From Streptomyces atratus (GTDB taxonomy: Bacteria; Actinomycetota; Actinomycetes; Streptomycetales; Streptomycetaceae): a DNA stretch of 64,000 bases. Of the stretch, positions 1 to 8,067 are shown one piece after another. A program made the translations under genes and the position numbers. The stretch covers positions 57,699 through 121,698 of the forward strand of contig NZ_BMRN01000021.1 of the NCBI RefSeq assembly GCF_014648655.1. Direction: 5' to 3'. The first letter of the stretch is position 1, and each line of letters starts with the position of its first letter. The notes under the pieces were generated by a model. The model worked only from the letters and a program-made list of their open reading frames with translations, was not told the DNA's origin and searched no databases.

Positions 1-1
1 G

Positions 2-607
2 GCCACCACGATGCGCGACGCGCTCGACACCTCCACCGCGCCGGTGATCTTCTCGCACTCCTCGGCGCGTGCGATCTGCGACCACCCGCGCAACATTCCC
101 GACGACGTCCTCGGCCGGCTCCCGGCCAACGGCGGCATCGCCATGGCGACCTTCGTACCGAAGTTCGTCCTCCCGGCAGCCGTCGCCTGGACCCTTGCCG
201 CGGACGAGAACATGAGCGCCCACGGCCTGCACCACCTCGACACCACCGCGCAGGCCATGAAGATCCACGCAGCCTTCGAAGCGGCCAATCCGCGCCCGAT
301 GGCCACCGTGGCGACGATCGCCGACCACCTCGACCACATGCGCGAGGTCGCCGGGATCGACCACATCGGCATCGGCGGCGACTACGACGGCACCGCCTTC
401 CTCCCGGAGGGGCTACAGGATGTCGCGGGCTACCCGAACCTGATCGCGGAGCTGCTCGGCCGGAGCTGGTCCACCGCCGATCTCGCCAAGCTCACCTGGC
501 AGAACGCGGTACGGGTGCTGCGCGACGCCGAGGACGTCGCACGCGAGTTGAGCACGCACCGGGCCCCGTCCCACGCCACGATCGAGCAGCTGGACGACCG
601 CGGCTGA
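2..607 (+). CDS. Membrane dipeptidase (peptidase M19), C-terminal part
   Basis: The 5' end lies outside the window, so only about the last 200 residues are seen. M19 enzymes are zinc dipeptidases of the renal dipeptidase family, with a TIM-barrel fold. The metal-site region FSHSSARAICDHPRNIPD and the barrel motif GIDHIGIGGDYDG are both present. The C-terminal helix with NAVRVLRDAE is typical of the family. The stop codon is followed at once by a strong hairpin terminator, so this is the last gene of its transcript. The family assignment is firm; the substrate is unknown. Confidence 0.9.
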   Translation, partial: ATTMRDALDTSTAPVIFSHSSARAICDHPRNIPDDVLGRLPANGGIAMATFVPKFVLPAAVAWTLAADENMSAHGLHHLDTTAQAMKIHAAFEAANPRPMATVATIADHLDHMREVAGIDHIGIGGDYDGTAFLPEGLQDVAGYPNLIAELLGRSWSTADLAKLTWQNAVRVLRDAEDVARELSTHRAPSHATIEQLDDRG

Positions 608-620
608 GCCGGAGCTGTCG

Positions 621-658
621 CGTGCGGGGCACCCCCAGGGGTGCCCCGCACGTTTTCT
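621..658. terminator. Intrinsic terminator with T tract
   Basis: A perfect 15-bp stem (621-635 pairs with 638-652) with a 2-base loop is followed by TTTTCT. It sits between the dipeptidase and the convergent VOC gene and probably serves both strands. A T tract is uncommon among the hairpins in this window. Confidence 0.9.
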
Positions 659-1016
659 AAGCCGCACACAGACAGAACGGGTGCCCCGCAGGATCCGCGT
701 ACACCCGGAAACTCCGCTCCCGGTCCTCCGCATCCAGCACGGCCGCACCCAGCGCAAGCACCTCCCGCTCCGCCGCGTCCAGATCCGGCACGGTGAGATC
801 CAGATGGAACTGCTGCGAGCCGTCCGGGTGCGGCCACCGCGGCGGTACGAAACCGGGCGCGGCCTGGAACGCGAGCGGCACGGCCGTGCCACCGGTCAGC
901 TCCACCCAGCCCTCGTGGTCCTCGACCTTTCCGCCGAGCAGCCCGGCGTAGAACCCGGCGAGCGCAACGGGGTCGGGGCAGTCCAGAACGACGGCACCCA
1001 GTGTGGCGACAGCCAT
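657..1016 (-). CDS. VOC-family (glyoxalase-like) protein
   Basis: A 119-residue single-domain protein of the vicinal oxygen chelate superfamily, which includes glyoxalases, dioxygenases and resistance proteins. The N-terminal pattern GAVVLDCPDPVALAGFYAGL and the C-terminal FRVYADPAGHPFCLC are characteristic of the small actinobacterial VOC proteins. A good Shine-Dalgarno sequence (GGAAG) precedes the ATG. It is divergent from the CGNR regulator at 1112, and repeated GGTAAC boxes lie between them, so the regulator may control it. The substrate cannot be predicted. Confidence 0.88.
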   Translation of the reverse strand: MAVATLGAVVLDCPDPVALAGFYAGLLGGKVEDHEGWVELTGGTAVPLAFQAAPGFVPPRWPHPDGSQQFHLDLTVPDLDAAEREVLALGAAVLDAEDRERSFRVYADPAGHPFCLCAA

Positions 1017-1041
1017 GGCACTTCCTCCTTCATACAGGGGT

Positions 1042-1102
1042 GGTTACCTCTAAGTCGTCCCAACAGGTAACCGTTACTGCATGCTGCCGCACTGGAGGTA
1101 AC
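1042..1102. promoter_or_regulatory. GGTAAC repeat cluster, candidate operator
   Basis: An 8-bp perfect inverted repeat (GGTTACCT at 1042-1049, AGGTAACC at 1065-1072) and a third half-site AGGTAACG at 1095-1102 lie between the divergent VOC and CGNR genes. The third copy overlaps the ribosome-binding region of the CGNR gene. The layout fits autoregulation by the CGNR protein; this is inferred from position and symmetry only. Confidence 0.45.
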
Positions 1103-1111
1103 GTCGCAACC

Positions 1112-1624
1112 ATGAATGAGAAAGATTCCGCGCCCGGTGGACTCGCGCTGATCGAGGCCCTGGTCAACACACTGGACATCGAGACCGGTGCGGACGCTCT
1201 CGATACGGCGGACGGGCGCGCCGCCTTCTTTCTCACCGAGCCGGACGTCCCGGACGCCCGCGTGCTGCGCGAGGCGCTGCGCACCGCCTGCCTCGCCCAT
1301 GCCGGCCACCGCCCGCCGGACGGCTCCGCAGCGCCCCCGCTCGACCGGCTCCTCGCCGAAGCGCCCCTGCGCGTCACCGTGGACGCGGCGGGCGCCGCTT
1401 CACTGCGGCCCGCCGCCGAACCGGCCGGTCTGACCGCCCGTGTCGCGGCGGCCATCGCCATCGCGGCGGCCGACGGCACCTGGGCCCGGCTCAAGGCGTG
1501 CGAGGCCGAGGACTGCCAATGGGCCTATTACGACCGCAGTCCGGCGGGGCGCCGCCGCTGGTGCTCCATGTCAGTGTGCGGCGCCCGCGCCAAAATGCGC
1601 ACCTACCGCGCGAAGCGCGGCTGA
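1112..1624 (+). CDS. CGNR zinc-finger regulator
   Basis: A 170-residue protein with an N-terminal ABATE-like domain (LALIEALVNTLD) and a C-terminal CGNR-type zinc finger. CEAEDC and CSMSVC form a C-x4-C ... C-x4-C site and the protein ends in a basic RAKMRTYRAKR tail. The signature CGNR reads CGAR here. ATG 1112 is chosen because GGAGG lies just upstream and the first residues match family starts; upstream in-frame codons would run through the repeat cluster. Members are putative DNA-binding regulators. It is divergent from the VOC gene and convergent with the UDP-glucose dehydrogenase gene. Confidence 0.88.
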   Translation: MNEKDSAPGGLALIEALVNTLDIETGADALDTADGRAAFFLTEPDVPDARVLREALRTACLAHAGHRPPDGSAAPPLDRLLAEAPLRVTVDAAGAASLRPAAEPAGLTARVAAAIAIAAADGTWARLKACEAEDCQWAYYDRSPAGRRRWCSMSVCGARAKMRTYRAKRG

Positions 1625-1626
1625 GA

Positions 1627-1642
1627 CCGGTCCGAGGACCGG
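1627..1642. terminator. Short hairpin between convergent genes
   Basis: CCGGTC (1627-1632) pairs with GACCGG (1637-1642) right after the CGNR stop codon and before the 3' end of the UGDH gene. There is no T tract. It may be a weak bidirectional terminator. Confidence 0.45.
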
Positions 1643-1647
1643 ACACG

Positions 1648-2991
1648 TCAGGCTTTCGGACGCCCCATCGCCCGGTACGTCCAGCCGGCCCCGCGCCACT
1701 GCTCGCTGTCGAGCGCGTTGCGGCCGTCCAGGATTATCCGACGGGAGGCGACCTCGCCGAGCGCCGCCGGGTCCAGCTCGCGGAACTCGCGCCACTCCGT
1801 CAGATGCAGCACCACATCCGCGCCGCGCACCGCGTCCAGCGCCGAGTCCGCGTAACCGAGGGTCGGGAAGAGCCGCCGGGCGTTGTCCATGCCCTTCGGG
1901 TCGAAGACCGTGACCTGGCCGCCCTGCAGATGGATCTGCCCGGCCACGTTCAGGGCCGGCGAGTCCCGTACGTCGTCCGAGTCCGGCTTGAACGTCGCAC
2001 CCAGGACCGCGACCCGCTTGCCGAGGAACGAATCGCCGCCCACGGCCTCCCGGGCCAGCTCCACCATGTGGCCGCGGCGCCGCATGTTGATCGAGTCGAC
2101 CTCGCGGAGGAAGGTCAGTGCCTGGTCCGCGCCCAGCTCACCGGCGCGCGCCATGAAGGCCCGGATGTCCTTCGGCAGACAGCCGCCGCCGAAGCCGATC
2201 CCGGCCCGCAGGAACTTGGACCCGATCCGCTCGTCGTGCCCGATCGCCTCGGCCAGCTTCTTCACATCGCCGTCGGCGGCCTCGCAGACCTCCGCCATGG
2301 CATTGATGAACGAGATCTTCGTGGCCAGGAAGGAATTGGCCGCCGTCTTCACCAGCTCGGCGGTCGGGAAGTCCGTCACCACGAACGGCGACCCCTCGGC
2401 GACCGGCACCGCGTACACCTCGCGCAGCAGCTTCTCGGCCCGCTCGCTCGCCACGCCGACGACGATCCGGTCCGGGTGCAGGGTGTCCTTCACGGCGAAG
2501 CCCTCGCGCAGGAACTCCGGGTTCCAGGCCAGCTCCGCTTCCGCACCCACCGGCGCCAGCTCCGCCAGCCGCGCCGCGAGCCGGGCCGCCGAACCCACCG
2601 GCACGGTCGACTTCCCGACGACCAGGGCGGGCCGGGTCAGATGCGGTGCCAGCGACTCGAAGGCGCTGTCGACGTAGCTCATGTCGCAGGCGTACTCGCC
2701 GTGCTTCTGCGGGGTGTTCACGCAGACGAAGTGCACATCGCCGAAGGCCGCCACCTCTTCCCACGACGTGGTGAACCGCAGCCGTCCGGTGGCACCCTCG
2801 ATGCCCTCCACATGCTTGCGGAGCAGCTCCTCCAGGCCGGGCTCGTACATCGGGACCTTGCCCGCGCTCAGCATCTCGATCTTCTCGGGCACGATGTCGA
2901 GGCCGAGCACTTCGAAGCCCAGTTCCGCCATGGCCGCGGCGTGGGTGGCGCCGAGGTAGCCGGTGCCGATCACAGTGATCCTGAGGGCCAT
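1648..2991 (-). CDS. UDP-glucose 6-dehydrogenase
   Basis: A 447-residue enzyme of the UDP-glucose/GDP-mannose dehydrogenase family, which oxidises UDP-glucose to UDP-glucuronate with two NAD. The Rossmann motif GTGYLG is at residues 9-14. The catalytic cysteine is C271 in GFGGGCLPKD, and the C-terminal UDP-binding domain contains GATFKPDSDDVRDSPAL. The start at 2991 is chosen because the Rossmann strand begins at residue 4 and AGGAG lies upstream; a longer upstream frame is low-complexity. Length is normal for the family. It probably supplies glucuronate for envelope polymers made by the nearby glycosyltransferase genes. Confidence 0.93.
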   Translation of the reverse strand: MALRITVIGTGYLGATHAAAMAELGFEVLGLDIVPEKIEMLSAGKVPMYEPGLEELLRKHVEGIEGATGRLRFTTSWEEVAAFGDVHFVCVNTPQKHGEYACDMSYVDSAFESLAPHLTRPALVVGKSTVPVGSAARLAARLAELAPVGAEAELAWNPEFLREGFAVKDTLHPDRIVVGVASERAEKLLREVYAVPVAEGSPFVVTDFPTAELVKTAANSFLATKISFINAMAEVCEAADGDVKKLAEAIGHDERIGSKFLRAGIGFGGGCLPKDIRAFMARAGELGADQALTFLREVDSINMRRRGHMVELAREAVGGDSFLGKRVAVLGATFKPDSDDVRDSPALNVAGQIHLQGGQVTVFDPKGMDNARRLFPTLGYADSALDAVRGADVVLHLTEWREFRELDPAALGEVASRRIILDGRNALDSEQWRGAGWTYRAMGRPKA

Positions 2992-3150
2992 GTAGTGCTC
3001 CTGGGAGATGCGGACAGACGTGCGGTGAACGAGCATAGTCGTGCCTCTGGAGGCCCGGTTTCCGGCTGCCTGCGCAGCTTCTCCCACCCCTGTCGTGAAG
3101 CTCACGCACGCATTGCATAGGCCATCGCGGGGGCGGAGCTCTAAAATCGG

Positions 3151-3170
3151 GTTACTTAACGGTAGTTAGC
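3151..3170. promoter_or_regulatory. Candidate operator upstream of the acyl-CoA dehydrogenase
   Basis: TAAC-GGTA-GTTA (3157-3168) is a small palindrome embedded in an AT-rich patch about 20 bp upstream of the acyl-CoA dehydrogenase start. The patch stands out in GC-rich DNA and may combine a promoter -10 region with a TetR-type operator. No regulator gene is adjacent. Confidence 0.3.
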
Positions 3171-3181
3171 ATCTTTGGGGA

Positions 3182-4348
3182 GTGAGCGTCTTGGCGGGTT
3201 CGACCGATTTCGACCTGTACCGTCCGGCCGAGGAGCACGAGATGCTCCGCGAGACGGTGCGCGCGCTCGCCGAGGCGAAGATCGCCCCGTACGCGGCAGC
3301 GGTCGACGAGGAGGCGCGCTTCCCGCAGGAGGCGCTGGACGCCCTGACTGCCGCGGACCTGCACGCGGTGCACGTACCCGAGGAGTACGGCGGCGCGGGC
3401 GCCGACGCCCTCGCCACGGTCATCGTGATCGAGGAGGTGGCCCGCGTCTGCGCCTCCTCCTCCCTCATCCCGGCCGTGAACAAGCTCGGCTCGCTCCCGG
3501 TGATCCTCTCCGGCTCCGAGGACCTGAAGAAGAAGTACCTGGGCCCGCTCGCCAAGGGCGACGGCATGTTCTCGTACTGCCTCTCCGAGCCCGACGCGGG
3601 TTCCGACGCGGCCGGCATGAAGACCAGGGCCGTGCGCGACGGCGACTTCTGGGTGCTCAACGGCGTGAAGCGCTGGATCACCAACGCGGGCGTCTCCAAG
3701 TACTACACGGTCATGGCCGTCACCGACCCGACCAAACGCTCCAAGGGCATCTCCGCCTTCGTCGTCGAGAAGTCGGACGAGGGTGTCTCCTTCGGAGCCC
3801 CGGAGAAGAAGCTCGGCATCAAGGGCTCCCCGACCCGCGAGGTCTACTTCGACAACGTCCGCATCCCCGCCGACCGGATCATCGGCGAGGAGGGCACCGG
3901 CTTCGCCACCGCGATGAAGACCCTGGACCACACCCGCATCACGATCGCGGCCCAGGCCCTCGGTATCGCCCAGGGCGCCCTCGACTACGCCAAGGGCTAC
4001 GTCCAGGAGCGCAAGCAGTTCGGCAAGCCGATCGGTGATTTCCAGGGCGTCCAGTTCATGCTTGCCGACATGGCCATGAAGCTGGAGGCGGCCCGCCAGC
4101 TCACCTACTCGGCCGCCGCCAAGTCCGAGCGCCTCGACGGCGACCTCACCTTCTTCGGCGCCGCGGCCAAGTGCTTCGCCTCCGACGTCGCGATGGAGAT
4201 CACCACGGACGCGGTCCAGCTGCTCGGCGGCTACGGCTACACGCGGGACTACCCGGTGGAGCGGATGATGCGCGACGCGAAGATCACGCAGATCTACGAG
4301 GGCACGAACCAGGTCCAGCGCATCGTGATGGCGCGGAACCTGCCGTAG
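3182..4348 (+). CDS. Acyl-CoA dehydrogenase
   Basis: A flavin-dependent acyl-CoA dehydrogenase of about 388 residues, catalysing the first oxidation step of fatty-acid or branched-chain acyl-CoA breakdown. The FAD/substrate motif YCLSEPDAGSDAAG and the C-terminal signature GGYGYTRDYPVERMMRD are clear. IYEGTNQ carries the usual catalytic glutamate. GTG 3182 gives the longest frame, but TTG 3191 has better spacing to the GGGGAG sequence, so the true start may be three codons later. The gene is followed by a 10-bp hairpin. Chain-length specificity cannot be read from the sequence. Confidence 0.93.
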   Translation: MSVLAGSTDFDLYRPAEEHEMLRETVRALAEAKIAPYAAAVDEEARFPQEALDALTAADLHAVHVPEEYGGAGADALATVIVIEEVARVCASSSLIPAVNKLGSLPVILSGSEDLKKKYLGPLAKGDGMFSYCLSEPDAGSDAAGMKTRAVRDGDFWVLNGVKRWITNAGVSKYYTVMAVTDPTKRSKGISAFVVEKSDEGVSFGAPEKKLGIKGSPTREVYFDNVRIPADRIIGEEGTGFATAMKTLDHTRITIAAQALGIAQGALDYAKGYVQERKQFGKPIGDFQGVQFMLADMAMKLEAARQLTYSAAAKSERLDGDLTFFGAAAKCFASDVAMEITTDAVQLLGGYGYTRDYPVERMMRDAKITQIYEGTNQVQRIVMARNLP

Positions 4349-4367
4349 CGGTTATTGCCCATAAGCG

Positions 4368-4398
4368 TCTGGCCCCCTGTAGCGCACCGGGGGCCAGA
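4368..4398 (+). terminator. Hairpin terminator after the acyl-CoA dehydrogenase
   Basis: TCTGGCCCCC (4368-4377) pairs perfectly with GGGGGCCAGA (4389-4398) across an 11-base loop. There is no T tract. Its right arm is also the start of the 61-bp dispersed repeat. Confidence 0.75.
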
Positions 4399-4449
4399 TG
4401 CGTGTAGGCAGCCAAGACACCGCGCGAGATGAATCGGCCGGGCCGCAGA
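4389..4449. repeat. Dispersed 61-bp repeat, copy A
   Basis: It aligns without gaps to 16167-16227, with 52 of 61 positions identical by hand count. The other copy runs into the last codons of drmC. Just beyond this copy, a short match (CAGTCGGCCGAC near 4470) resembles sequence further inside drmC. Copy A therefore looks like a vestige of a drmC 3' end left beside the acyl-CoA dehydrogenase gene. Confidence 0.75.
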
Positions 4450-4519
4450 CAGCAGGTCCCGTTTGTCATCAAACCCAGTCGGCCGACACGGGGGCAAGGT
4501 TCTCCCACAGGGCGCTGCT

Positions 4520-5062
4520 TCAAGACGCCATGACCCGGCTGCGCGGGGAGCGGTGACGGCGGTAGTAGGAGACGGTGACGGCGGCGAGTAGAGGGCCCCA
4601 CAGGACCAGCGGTTGGTAGAGGATGCCGACCACGAGGTCGCCGGTGCCCGTCATGTCATCGTGCGGGTACGTCCACCACCAGGGAACATTGGCCCACATC
4701 ACGGTCAGTGCCACTGCGCCGAGGGTGGCTGGGACGACGGCGGCCATCGGGCGCACGGCGCGTCCTCCGATCAGCGGTATCCAGCGCGGCACGACTTCGC
4801 CCCAGGGGCGCACCAGACCGATCGTCAGGAAGGCGAGAAGCTCGCAGACCAGGCTCAGTGTCAGCATCCAGACCTTCGCGCCGAGCGTCTCGAAGTCCGC
4901 GAAGCGCTCGTCCAGGTAGCCGGCCGGATAACCGAGCACCAGGGCGATCCGCCATAGCCCGCTCGGCAGTACGGCCAAGGTGGTCAGATGCGCGGCCCAA
5001 ATTGCCCAACGGGGCGGCGGCGCAACGGAGTTTGCGGCCGTGGTGGCGTCCGGAGTGCTCAT
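4520..5062 (-). CDS. Hypothetical integral membrane protein
   Basis: A 180-residue protein with about four hydrophobic segments. The first begins near residue 20 (WAIWAAHLTTLAVLPSGLWR) and the last ends in a short basic tail (SYYRRHRSPRSR). Start 5062 is preferred over the ATG three codons upstream because AGGA lies 8 bases before it. WGP, PWWWTYP and similar aromatic patches flank the last segments. No enzyme motif is visible and I do not recognise a named family. It is the first gene in the accessory region and has no operon partner. Confidence 0.65.
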   Translation of the reverse strand: MSTPDATTAANSVAPPPRWAIWAAHLTTLAVLPSGLWRIALVLGYPAGYLDERFADFETLGAKVWMLTLSLVCELLAFLTIGLVRPWGEVVPRWIPLIGGRAVRPMAAVVPATLGAVALTVMWANVPWWWTYPHDDMTGTGDLVVGILYQPLVLWGPLLAAVTVSYYRRHRSPRSRVMAS

Positions 5063-5408
5063 GCGACTCATCCTGCCGCCCCACCCGTCGCGTTCCATCA
5101 GCCTCTGCGCCTGCTCCGGTTGGTCCGCTGGACTGACCGCCTGGCCTGCGTGACCGCGCCGCAAGGCGGACCGACCATCAGACTTCGAGACGATGTGCGC
5201 AGCAAAGTCCTTCCGCGCTTGCTGAGTTCTGCCGACGACTGGGTTCAGTGACAAGCGGGCTGGATTCATTGGCGACGGACAGTAGAGGCAGTTGGTGATC
5301 AACCCCGCCATGAATGTTGACGGGAGACGACGTCATCGCCGGTGTCGCTGCTTGCGTTGCGTGAACTATTCGCTGTGACGTGACGAGGAACGTCCGTAGG
5401 GTTCGCGC
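5063..5408. other. Intergenic region without recognised feature
   Basis: About 350 bases between the membrane protein gene and the divergent NTF2-like gene. Reading frames here have poor codon bias. I see no hairpin, RNA gene or repeat in it. It should hold two divergent promoters. Confidence 0.4.
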
Positions 5409-5774
5409 ATGGCAGACGAGAGTGAGCGGGCCGTTCAAGCGGCCATTGAGGCAGAGGTGCGGCTTCTCGACCCTGACGTGCGTGCTTCGCCGGCCCTGGT
5501 CTCGGAGCTCCTGGACCCGGAGTTCCTCGAGATCGGAGCGTCGGGGCGGCGCTGGGACGCGACGTCGATTCTCACAGTGACGAGTGACGATTCGGTGGCC
5601 CCCGAAGCTCCGGTCGAGGTCAGCGATATGTCGGGGGTCGTACTCGCTCCCGGCATCGTTCATCTGACGTACTTCGCCGACCACAGCGGGCGCCGAGTAT
5701 GGCGGAGCTCCGTGTGGCGTCTGACGGAAGTGGGCTGGCGCATGTATTTCCACCAGGGCACTTTGACGAGCTGA
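5409..5774 (+). CDS. NTF2/SnoaL-like (DUF4440-type) protein
   Basis: A 121-residue protein with the compact cone-shaped NTF2-like fold expected from its pattern: an N-terminal helix (AIEAEVRLLDPDVRASPALV), LLDPEFLEIGASGRRW, and C-terminal strands HLTYFADHSGRRVWRSSVWR and WRMYFHQGT. Such proteins are small-molecule binding or steroid-isomerase-like enzymes; the ligand is unknown. The reading frame starts at the first ATG after an AT-richer stretch. It is a single gene with no operon partner. Confidence 0.75.
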   Translation: MADESERAVQAAIEAEVRLLDPDVRASPALVSELLDPEFLEIGASGRRWDATSILTVTSDDSVAPEAPVEVSDMSGVVLAPGIVHLTYFADHSGRRVWRSSVWRLTEVGWRMYFHQGTLTS

Positions 5775-5845
5775 GCCATCGGTGGCCACCGGGTCTCTTT
5801 ACATGGGTCCGGGGGCTTTCGGACGGGCATAAACCCGGAGTGGAG

Positions 5846-6319
5846 TTACAGCGTGGGGCGTTGCTCGTCGAAGAGCTCATCGACACATGAGGCAGTGGGG
5901 GCATGGAGGAGCCAGCGGGTCAGGATGTCCATGTCGTCGCAGTTCGCGATGCGGCCGCGGGCCTCGTCGGGTACGTGGAGGCCGGTCTGTGCGAGGAGAA
6001 GCAGGACGCCCAGTGCCAGGCCTTGGCTGCGGCCTTCCATCCGCAGGCGCTGGGAAGTCTCGGAGCGGAAGAACGCGAGGTCGGTTTCGGCCATGAGATT
6101 TCGCCACGTAGTGACGGCGGGGCTTTCTCCCAGGCCGAGTTCCACGATTTCGGCGAGGAGCAGATTGTCTACCGGGCGTTCCTGCGGCTTCGGCTTGGTG
6201 CCTTCGAGGAGCGGGGCAGGCGGCTGGGGGACTGCCCTCGTGTCGGGAAGCGGGATGTCTGGTGTCGCCGACACCCGCGCATGGAATTCTGTGTTCGTTT
6301 CGTGCGATGAGTTGACCAT
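5846..6319 (-). CDS. Rpn-like C-terminal domain protein, probably truncated
   Basis: A 157-residue protein. Its C-terminal 100 residues (EIVELGLGESPAVTTWRNLM, then EGRSQGLALG, then a helical end with TRWLLHAPTASCVDELF) resemble the C-terminal part of Streptomyces Rpn/PD-(D/E)XK transposase-like nuclease proteins. The nuclease domain itself is absent, and the N-terminal 50 residues are proline-rich and unlike the family. The start is uncertain because no good ribosome-binding site precedes 6319. It may be a degraded or rearranged relative. The resemblance is from memory. Confidence 0.5.
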   Translation of the reverse strand: MVNSSHETNTEFHARVSATPDIPLPDTRAVPQPPAPLLEGTKPKPQERPVDNLLLAEIVELGLGESPAVTTWRNLMAETDLAFFRSETSQRLRMEGRSQGLALGVLLLLAQTGLHVPDEARGRIANCDDMDILTRWLLHAPTASCVDELFDEQRPTL

Positions 6320-6425
6320 GCGGAGAACGCTAGGAGTGGTACGCCATTGGCATATGCAGAATGTGACTGGTTCACACGTCGTAGTGAGGATGCGCTGAGG
6401 AGTTGACGTGACCGAGCAGCCCGCC

Positions 6426-7382
6426 CTATCGCGGCGCCTCGGGCGAGTTCTCTCCGTGGGGCGACGGCCCAGCCTCAAGGTCGAGAGCGAGTTCCTCGGC
6501 TGCCACCCCGAGGAAGTGGTACTCCGACACTCTGGTGCGGCCGATGGCATCCAACTTCCGCCGGTAGCGCACCCTGAAATGCACGTTGTCTCCCAGAGCC
6601 AGACGCATGCGTACGAGCTGTTCCGGTTCGACTCTCACGTCGTGTGCAGGGGCGTTCTGGGCCAGGCCCGACTTCACTTTGACTACACCGCTGCTGCGGA
6701 GCTCAGTGACACGTCCGGAGATCGTGAACTCCTGATCGTCGTCGCGTGTCGACTGAAGCCGTTTGGCGTATTCGACTCCTCGTTGAGTCAGACTGGCCTG
6801 ACGCATGCCGCCGTCCGCCGCGTACCAGGTCAGGCCGAGGTTCAAGCGGAAGCGCTCCAGGGCCCCGGACAGCGCGTCCACCGAGTCGAAGAGCTGTGCC
6901 CACTCGCGCACGTCGCTCTCGTCCTCCAGGGCAGTGAGAAGGCGCACGAACGTACGCACTCCCTTGTCTGCCGCTGTCGGTGCAGGACCGCCGAGCGTCC
7001 CTGTATCAGGCGATACCGACAGGACGGGACGAGCGTGCACGACCGTACTGCCTCTCGAGAGCCCGGTGACCTCAAGTTCGACAGGTGTGCCTGCGGCCTT
7101 GGACACAGCTTTCTCGACCGGGTCGAGAAGTGCGTTGCCCCACTGAAACCGCAGTGCTCCGCCTTCGGCCTCCGGTCCGGTGAGGCGGAGACACAGTTCT
7201 TCCTGGAGGGTGGCGCCCGGCTGGTACTCCTGCATGGCTTCGAGGCGGCTTCTGCGGTGGTCCGCTTCGATCTCCGTATCGCTGCGTTCCTCGGTGCCCA
7301 GCTCGTCCAGGAGCCTTGCGGTGGCCTCGGGGTCCTGTGCGCGGGCCGCGCGCATGCGTTGGCGCCAGATGCTCTCGCTCAC
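6426..7382 (-). CDS. Uncharacterised partner protein of the DUF6932 gene
   Basis: A 318-residue protein whose ATG overlaps the stop of the DUF6932 gene by four bases (ATGA), so the two are translationally coupled. Three parts can be seen: a charged helical N-terminus (residues 1-50), a mixed middle with a winged-helix-like stretch (LNLGLTWYAADGGMRQASLT) and a beta-rich C-terminal part from FTISGRVTELRSSGVVKVKS to RTRVSEYHFLGV that suggests a small OB- or SH3-like barrel. No catalytic motif is obvious. I recall similar proteins beside DUF6932 genes, but no function has been assigned that I know of. The fold calls are inference. Confidence 0.6.
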   Translation of the reverse strand: MSESIWRQRMRAARAQDPEATARLLDELGTEERSDTEIEADHRRSRLEAMQEYQPGATLQEELCLRLTGPEAEGGALRFQWGNALLDPVEKAVSKAAGTPVELEVTGLSRGSTVVHARPVLSVSPDTGTLGGPAPTAADKGVRTFVRLLTALEDESDVREWAQLFDSVDALSGALERFRLNLGLTWYAADGGMRQASLTQRGVEYAKRLQSTRDDDQEFTISGRVTELRSSGVVKVKSGLAQNAPAHDVRVEPEQLVRMRLALGDNVHFRVRYRRKLDAIGRTRVSEYHFLGVAAEELALDLEAGPSPHGENSPEAPR

Positions 7383-7978
7383 AGTCGCACCTCCAGGTAG
7401 CCGCGAACGGGCACGGCACTCGCCTCGGTGGGGGCAGGGTCTCTTCCGTCAGGAAGGCGGCATCGTTGCCACCAGTCGTCCCAGATCCCACGCTGCATGA
7501 AGTATGTCCGGTCATCCTCGACAATGCTTTGCATATCGAATACCGACGCAACGGGGCGGTATCCCACTCTGAGGGGCGAGACGCCGAACCTGCGCAGGAT
7601 CTGGTCCCTGCTCTTGAACGCCTCGGTGAGCCACTTGGAACCTGGATTCCCTTTGACCGCCATCTCTGCGGTTACGTCGATGAACATCGTCGCGTCGATG
7701 TTTCGGGGCTCAGGCTTCGCACTGACGAAGCTGCCTCCCAGCCACACCCGATGGATCAGAGGTCGGCCTTGCAATTTCTGCGGGTAGCTGTCCTCCAGCA
7801 CTCCGAAACGGTTGAGGTACTGCTCGAATCCTTTCCATAGAGTGGTCCGGCTGCTTGAGCACTCGAATGCTGGACTGCGTACGAGCAAGTCCTCGGCTTC
7901 CTCCATGGTCACCGAAAAGCGACCAGGCGGCAGCAGGCCCTCAGAAGTGAAGTCCGGCAGCACAGATTCCCCCGTCAC
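7379..7978 (-). CDS. DUF6932 family protein, nucleotidyltransferase-like
   Basis: A 199-residue protein and the first gene of a two-gene unit. It begins LPDFTSEGLLPPGRF, the usual opening of DUF6932. The block GGSFVSAKPEPRNID (residues 81-95) lies where nucleotidyltransferases carry GS and then DxD; here the second element reads NID, so one acidic residue is replaced. A catalytic role is therefore uncertain. Nucleotidyltransferase-fold proteins are common in toxin-antitoxin and defence modules, and the coupled partner gene fits such a role by context only. Confidence 0.65.
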   Translation of the reverse strand: MTGESVLPDFTSEGLLPPGRFSVTMEEAEDLLVRSPAFECSSSRTTLWKGFEQYLNRFGVLEDSYPQKLQGRPLIHRVWLGGSFVSAKPEPRNIDATMFIDVTAEMAVKGNPGSKWLTEAFKSRDQILRRFGVSPLRVGYRPVASVFDMQSIVEDDRTYFMQRGIWDDWWQRCRLPDGRDPAPTEASAVPVRGYLEVRL

Positions 7979-8067
7979 GCACTCTGTCCGATGCTGGAAA
8001 TGTTCACGAACGGCTGCTCACTCTCTCGCGGCAGGGAAAGTTGGACAACGTGGACGCCTTGCCGTGT

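Noticed and set aside
1498..3120. Open frame of 540 codons antisense to UDP-glucose dehydrogenase
   Set aside because: The sequence is Arg/His-rich with no motif, and the opposite strand encodes a complete enzyme.
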